Shown here piece by piece: positions 58,671 to 64,000 of a DNA stretch of 64,000 bases (the first letter of the stretch is position 1; every line of letters starts with the position of its first letter). This DNA is from Protea cynaroides. Its lineage: Eukaryota > Streptophyta > Magnoliopsida > Proteales > Proteaceae. The notes below the pieces were generated by a model. The model worked only from the letters and a program-made list of their open reading frames with translations, was not told where the DNA came from and ran no database searches. The DNA lies in NCBI GenBank assembly GCA_028583415.1, contig CM053271.1, positions 91,344,584-91,408,583 on the forward strand, read 5' to 3'. Both the position numbers and the translations under genes were made by a program.

Positions 58671-58883
58671 TCTTCAAGGGACTGTATGTTTAATATAGAA
58701 ATAGTTAATTCATTAAATGTGCTTGGTTAGTGGGAAACTTTTCCTACATTGATAATGATTTATTTCATTATGCTTATTTACATTGCCTATAGTTTTGGCA
58801 TGGATATTTATTACCATGGTTATTTTTATTTCAGCATTCATTTATTGCTATGTTGCATATTTATTGACATGTCATTGACAAGG

Positions 58884-59095
58884 GCAGTATTTAGCCAAAT
58901 GAAGGAGGCGGTATTAAGCCAAATGAACGGGGCGGTATTTAGCCATAGTTCACGGCGGTGTGCCAAAGTACGATATTGACCAAAAGGGTATGTGGCGGTT
59001 TGCTACGGTCAATATCAAGATTTATTGTCTCTGAGGTTTTATCAAGGCAATTAGTACGATATTGACCAAAAGGGTATGTGGCGGTTTGCTACGGT
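58884..59095 (+). repeat. 24 bp repeats and a duplicated block near the 3' end of Copia B
   Basis: gggcagtatttagccaaatg, ggcggtattaagccaaatga and ggcggtatttagccatagtt follow each other at 24 bp spacing. Then 'acgatattgaccaaaagggt...ggcggtttgctacggtcaat' occurs twice (58970-59014 and 59053-59101). One frame reads as an AVFSQ/AVLSQ/AVFSH repeat, parallel to element A. Confidence 0.75.
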
Positions 59096-59404
59096 CAATA
59101 TGAAGGTTTATTGCCTTTGAGGTTTTATCAAGGCAATTAAATCGAAGGTTATTCGATCTGGACCCACATGAAATAATATTTTCATGTATACATGTCTCTA
59201 GGCGATTCATATCATTAAGTAGTCCCTTATATGTAGCTGACAGAAGGTAGTACACCAGATATGTTGGAGTATTTTCCGATGTTGCTCGACATTGGTAGGC
59301 TTGATGAGTGGATCAAAGTTTGATGACGGTTTATTATGTAATAGGATTCCATGGCCACACTTTTCAACGGTGGTTTTGTAATTAATCTAGCCCAAGTGGG
59401 AGAT

Positions 59405-59837
59405 TGTTAGATTCCTGTTATGTGGGCTTGATCAATTACCTAACCAGTTGTTAAGTGGGAGTTCAATTACTAGTTTGACCGGTTCAGGTCTGGTTCGTCA
59501 CTGGTTAGAGACTACTAACCCGGTCCACTGTGGGAATGGTTCTGGGTTAGGGATTGTATTATAAATACAATGGTTAGGGTCCCCGCAGCCATTGATTTTT
59601 ATCTCTCTGTTGCTCCCATACGCACAGAGGCAAAAGGGATCCCAACGAGGTTGTGGAAGACTCTAATCGAAGCATTCAAGCTACAGGAAATGGTCGGAAA
59701 TCAATCTACAGCAAATGGTATGTGTTCTATCATCTCTTTTATTGCTCATTGTATTATAGTTATCTGTGTGGTGGATTCGTTAGGGTTCATGGGAAATCCC
59801 ATGGGAAAACCCTAACTTGTATAAAAAAACTCTAACA
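59405..59837 (+). repeat. 3' LTR of Copia B
   Basis: 433 bp; one extra A in the a-run before ctctaaca compared with the 5' copy. Confidence 0.95.
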
Positions 59838-60320
59838 GTTTGCAACACGCAGATTACGACAAACAACAATCAACAACTATATACGTAACATTTAATCATC
59901 AAGACCTTCACATCTTCATCTTCATCACCAGCTCTGTTAATTTTATCTCTAATCTTGGAAAATCCCATTTTAATCTCTAATCTCCTTAGCTTTTTCACAT
60001 AAAAGTAAAAAACCCAATTAAGAACGATGATGAAAATGAAATTTGGAAGAGAAGACTAATGGATAACTAGTCAGAACCTATCAAGTAAACAGGGGAATAT
60101 CCATTAATGAAAGAATAATTACTAACTTGGATAGGGTTGAGCTTTCGGAGGTAGAACATGTCAACACTCTCGGGAACGCCATTAATCTTGACGCCCATCT
60201 TGGAGTTCAAAATGGCCATTAGAGATCTGGGCAAGTTTTTAAAATTAGACGTTCTTAGGAGGGAAACAAAACGCCAATAACTTCCCACCAAAGCTTTTCA
60301 TTTCTTTCTATTTTAATAGG

Positions 60321-60721
60321 TTGTTGACAGATTTTCTTCCTATTTTTTGGCAGGTTTTTCTCTCAATTTCTCTTCTTTTTTCAGTATTTTTTTTTACTGA
60401 GTTTTTCCAGAGATGGAGTAGCCTTTGATCATGGAGTTGAAGAGGAGGAGATAGCAGGTGGAGAGGTCCAACCTTTGGGAGAGAAAGATTTGCAGAAGGA
60501 GCAGGGAATCCAAAGACGATGAAATGAAAAATCGAAGTTTTATCAGTTTTGACGTCTACTGGATTCAAAATGGCCATTTGCAGAGCTGCAATGGCTTCAC
60601 AATTCTCTCTCCTGTGGTGAAATCTTGAGGAACGTTGGATGAATGCATCGCCACTTGTCACGCATCAACCTTAAGCAGCCGAGTCTCCTGCTAATACTCA
60701 AGTAGGAGACGATTTCAATCC
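60321..60721 (-). repeat. Right terminal inverted repeat of the Pack-MULE
   Basis: Reverse complement of 52524-52925, ending ...cgatttcaatcc at 60721. Confidence 0.9.
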
Positions 60722-61683
60722 CTTGTTAGGGTATCTACAACAATGTTTTTGTTAATTTTTAATAATCTCAACATCAAACTGATATATTTGAAACCATAAT
60801 AGCCATCTTAACAATCTGGTTGACTTCGACATTTATTCAGATTATTTTTTAAAAATCTGGGCAAACATTTTGAATATGTTCGAAGTAAAAACCTTTGGGG
60901 TTTTACCAAAAGTTCAAACTTTTTAATAGCATTTTTAGCAACTAAAAATCTTTTTTCATTAATATGATAATTTTTAGCTCTGCTGCTTCAAAAGTTTCAC
61001 TACCATAGCCAAAAAAAATTTTCAATTTGTTTTGAAGTATGTAGATCAGTATCTGCCTGTTTTAAGCAAGCTCCCCATGTAGTTTTTGATGCATCTGTTT
61101 CCAAAATTAGTTTTTTTTCCCTAATTATGGTAATGCTAATTTTGGTAAATTATTGCATAACTTTTTTTAGTTTAGATATATATTTTGAATTTTTTCTTCC
61201 TAAAAAAATCGTTTCTTTTTTAACTTATCTAGAAGAGGTTTTTAAAAATTTTCAAGATTTTGATAAATTTTTCACCATAATTCAAAATTCCCAAAAATCA
61301 TTGTAATTGTTTGGCATCTTCAATTTTGTCTGGAAAATCGTTGATTTTTTCAACAATATGATTTTGTAATTAAATTTTTTCCAATTGAAATAGTTAGACC
61401 AAGAAATTCAATTTCATTTTTTAGAAACTCATATTTCTTTTCTGAAATAATTATTCCATGAGTTATAAACATTAGTGATATATTTCACATATAAAAGATG
61501 TTCTTCTTTTGTTTTTGAGAAAACTAATATATCATTGATATGATCATGACAATAATTTTGGTGTTCCCAAAATATATTATCCATGCTTCTTTGAAAAATC
61601 TATAGGGCATTACATAGCCTAAATGGCATGACTAACCACCCTTAATGGCCTTGAAGGGCACTAAAAGCGGTTAAAGATATAGA
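60722..61683 (-). pseudogene. Endogenous pararetrovirus (Caulimoviridae-like) reverse transcriptase - RNase H remnant
   Basis: On the minus strand, starting at 61683, the sequence shows the middle of a caulimovirid RT ('MPFGLCNA' near 61630). A degraded catalytic box follows, where the tyrosine-valine-aspartate-aspartate position reads with changed residues followed by ILVFS (near 61540). RNase H has 'ETDASK' (near 61100), 'NEKRFLVAKNAIKKFE' (near 60940) and a final 'VVDTLTR' at the Pack-MULE boundary. The order, the RNase H type and the lack of an integrase distinguish it from Ty3 elements. Stops and frameshifts are frequent, so it is inactive. It is cut at its N-terminal side by Copia C at 61684. 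Confidence 0.75.
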
Positions 61684-64000
61684 TATTAGACTTATATATG
61701 GGCTTAATTAATTTCCTAACCCAGTTATTCAGTGGGAGTCCAATAAACACGATAGAATCAATTTGGTTTGGTTCGTCACATGGTATGAGATAGGTTTGGT
61801 AACCCTAATTCTATTGTGGAAATGGTTTTAGGGTTACAGTAGTATTCTAAAAGTACTGGGTTAGAGTCCCCACAACCATAGTTAATGAAGTTCCCTCTGC
61901 ACCTATTAGCAAGAGACATAAACATATCCCTTAGATTATGGTTTTTACATCGTGTTCTAGTGTCACTGTATGAATTGGAATGGATTTGGTTGAAACCTTA
62001 ATCACATAAATTTTTAATAGTTGGTATTAAAGCCAACCATACAGACTTAGGTCCTAGAATCAATGTGGATTGATTGTAAAGACTTGTAATGAATGACTGA
62101 ATGGAAGGAGAAACTTTTCTCTTTTTTGGATTGAATTTGTTGGAGTTTTCCACCAACGAAAATTTTCTAACCAGAGAAATAGGTCATGCCATATACCGTT
62201 GGAAAACTCTTGACGAGACGAAGCCGGCTATATAAAATTTGTCGGTGTCGGCCATTTTCCCGCGGCAGCCATGAGTGGATCTCACTCGTAGGGGAATTGT
62301 TTTAAAAAAATGATTTTCTGACGGCGTTGACCCGGTCATCGTTGGGTCAACTCGAAAACCCTACGGGTGGCTTGGTATTCGTCTGATGACTCAGCTGAGT
62401 GGACTCGGGGTAGACCCGCCACTCGCACGTGCATCACACAACTGTAAGATTGGGCGACTCGTTAGGTGACCCTGTTAGCTTCTCTCCATACCCGTCGACT
62501 GTCCAGTAGCCCCGGTCAACATGACCCGGGAACTCGACCCAGAAACTTGAGTTGCCGACCCATTTACCCGAATGGAAAACTAGTGAACTTGACCTGGATA
62601 CCTGAAAATATGAACCGGGTTGGACCATTGGTTGACCACTTCCTGAACCGACGACACAATTTTGTGGTTTGGCCTTGAACCAGGCCAGTGTGATTTGGTC
62701 TAGAGAAAGAAATTTAAAAAACAAAATTGATATATTCGGTACGGTTCAAACTGAGCCAAGTTGATCCTGGGCAGACTGAACCGAATCGACCTAACAGGAT
62801 TCTTTTAAGGGTCTGTTTGGCCGCTGGTTTTAATAAAATGACATTAAACCTCAATTATGGTAGCTAGGAAGGTTAGATTGACTTTCGATTTGTTCCATCG
62901 GACTCCATTTTTGGTGCTCTTTAATCTAATATATAGTTTGATACATTTTGATACATTGGGAAGTGTGTTATTATAGAAAAATATCCTATGGGAACCTGAT
63001 TTGCAGGTTTTATGCTGATTTTTCTTAAAGTTTTTGTATCAAATTGATTATTGAGCTATTATGCATGGTTATTTGAATGTTTAGACCTGTAATTTATTAA
63101 TAAAACATTCATGATATCCCACAAGTGTTGTATGTTGGAATTTATTCATATCATGGTGGAACTTGGTGTGACCACTAAAGTAGCAATCTTGTTTCATTAT
63201 GATGCGTCCAAATCAAAGATATGTGTTACTAAATGCTTTAGTTTGACAGTGTTCATCCAAAGATGATATTGTCCAAGTTTATTCAAATTAAGACTTGTGA
63301 CTGTTGTGTAGGGATTTTGGTGTGACCACCAAAGTGACAACCTTTTTTCTATCATAATATACTCAAATCTAATATTTGTGCATTTACAAGCTACACCATG
63401 GAAGTACAGTGCTCACCCAAAAGTGATACTAACATAAACTCTTATTTTTATGGATGTAGCAAAGAACGACACAGTTCACCTAAATGTGGTATTGTCAAAG
63501 CTTATAAGGAACTCATGCACATGGTTGAAGGATTTTTTACTTTAGGGGTTTCATCCACTCAAAGGTGGTGAGATTTTTGAGAGTCATTATCTCTTCACAT
63601 TTATTGCACAGTTATCGAGAGAACTGGTGTACATATTGTCCAAAAGGATGTTTGTGTAGTTCGATTGACTCTTACAGAGATGATTTACTTGTATATGTTC
63701 AAATTGTAGGTGTTTTACTTGATGTGAATTAATCATGTGTGTCTCATTGTTTAGGTTGCATTATTTTGAGCTGTTATCATGATTGTTAATTCACAAAAAA
63801 AAATGATATAAAAATATTAGAAACTAATCTAAGATTATTTGACCTAATGCATTCTTTTGAGAAATGTTCTTTGCCTATGTGGTGTTCTTTCCTTGATGTT
63901 TTGTATAGTAGTATTCGGATGAAATTTATTGTAAAGGGATTGTCTGAGAGATATCAAAAGGAAAATTTTAATATTTCTTGAAAGGGGCAGAAATATTATT
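61684..64000 (+). mobile_element. Copia element C, 5' part, running off the window
   Basis: The LTR at 61684-62019 is homologous to element A's LTR but only 336 bp, with about 100 bp missing after 'catatccc' (61930). Its first dinucleotide is TA and the end is ATA. A degraded primer site (tggtattaaagcc) lies at 62022-62034. The leader has the same GACCCG-rich part (62320-62620) and the hairpin array (63172-63568) as A and B. Pol lies beyond the window. Inserted into the pararetrovirus RT. Confidence 0.85.
63172..63568 (+). other. Six-unit short hairpin array in the leader of Copia C
   Basis: Units at 63172 (ccactaaagtag), 63253 (tcatccaaagatga), 63326 (ccaccaaagtga), 63413 (tcacccaaaagtga), 63476 (tcacctaaatgtgg) and 63555 (ccactcaaaggtgg). 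Spacing matches A and B within a few bases; several stems have decayed. Confidence 0.65.

Larger units (their letters stand above)
53395..59837 (+). mobile_element. Copia element B, complete with both LTRs but coding region decayed
   Basis: Two LTRs of 432 and 433 bp (53395-53826, 59405-59837) differ at 13 positions plus one indel (~3%). The target duplication is gtttg (53390-53394, 59838-59842), with a primer site at 53829-53842 and the polypurine tract aagtgggagat before 59405. It is clearly related to element A along its whole length: LTR ends, GACCCG-rich leader (54180-54470), hairpin array (54907-55304), pol and 24 bp repeats (58884-59095). Lower LTR divergence makes it younger than A, yet its pol is equally broken. 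It may therefore have been copied from an already defective source. Confidence 0.95.
53082..60290 (-). pseudogene. Tetraspanin gene fragment captured by the Pack-MULE and split by Copia B
   Basis: Minus strand. The end of exon 1 is at about 60290-60127 ('VPESVDMFYLRKLNPIQ', donor gttagt). A ~270 bp intron follows. Exon 2 is at 59853-59838 and 53389-53082, continuous once Copia B is removed. The exon 2 reading starts S-A-C-C-K-P-P-T, continues 'CGYVYEKETMWNQ', 'TWSNDQSQLCY', 'AGVLAANEKPWRKIS', has a final membrane helix (about 20 hydrophobic residues ending near 'VYVIGIATF') and a short tail ending MTES. This is the large extracellular loop and TM4 of a plant tetraspanin. Three loop cysteines are tyrosine (TAC), and the intron acceptor reads AA instead of AG. 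The N-terminal half is absent. Intron retention shows capture of genomic DNA, not of a transcript. Not functional. Confidence 0.85.
52524..60721. mobile_element. Mutator-like element (Pack-MULE type) carrying a tetraspanin fragment, with Copia B nested inside
   Basis: Seen: terminal inverted repeats of about 400 bp (52524-52925 and 60321-60721), nearly 90% identical by eye, starting (G)GGATTGAAATCG. They are flanked by the 9 bp duplication cttgttagg (52515-52523 and 60722-60730); a tenth base also matches. Excision of the element with one duplication restores continuous pararetrovirus coding sequence. Without Copia B (6443 bp plus 5 bp duplication) the element was about 1.75 kb. Between the TIRs lie an exon-intron-exon fragment of a tetraspanin gene and its 3' flank. 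No transposase, so it is non-autonomous. Confidence 0.9.

Overview
This window is nuclear DNA of a flowering plant. The evidence is one intact four-exon gene with plant-type introns, a nuclear insertion of plant mitochondrial cox3, an endogenous plant pararetrovirus, and a dense, nested load of plant transposable elements (Ty3 with 2 kb LTRs, two kinds of Copia, RTE LINE, Mutator-like, Harbinger-like and hAT-like elements). I cannot name the species.

Layout. 1-12035: a decayed Ty3 element related to the Tekay/Del chromoviruses. It carries three ~2.1-2.3 kb LTRs of the same superfamily: one after gag at the left edge, one inside integrase (5778-7853), and one inverted inside its own 3' LTR (9548-11877). 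12036-20018: gene-poor DNA with a Harbinger-like fragment, a 353 bp MITE, a 1.7 kb Mutator-like element (14494-16169), a C-rich repeat and a hAT-like MITE. 20019-26573: complete Copia element A (437 bp LTRs, target duplication catga) inside a copy of the same MITE family. 29989-39270: an Ale/Retrofit-like Copia element (D) split by an LTR-like fragment and by a second Copia element (E, 33115-38016), and joined at its right end to a mitochondrial cox3 insertion (39271-39440 or further). 39751-42718: nested MITEs and a Mutator-like element inside a Harbinger-like element.

43502-48405 is the only gene I consider functional. It encodes a 327-residue BTB/POZ protein in four exons, the counterpart of Arabidopsis At1g21780. 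Its 3.7 kb second intron holds a truncated RTE LINE with a 10 bp target duplication.

49152-49384 is a 233 bp foldback element with a 9 bp target duplication. 50360-61683 is a four-level nest. An endogenous caulimovirid-like pararetrovirus (minus strand) is broken by a Mutator-like element (52524-60721; ~400 bp TIRs, 9 bp TSD). That element carries a two-exon tetraspanin fragment, which is in turn split by Copia element B (53395-59837; 432/433 bp LTRs, TSD gtttg). Copia element C, related to A and B, enters the same pararetrovirus at 61684 and runs off the window.

The most unusual signals are three. (1) The Ty3 LTRs conserve splice-site-like signals and a short reading frame (TVEDY...CECxxC). 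(2) Copia elements A, B and C share an array of six short hairpins spaced 60-90 bp apart, plus a run of 24 bp repeats near their 3' ends. (3) A Pack-MULE holds a tetraspanin fragment in which three cysteines have become tyrosine.
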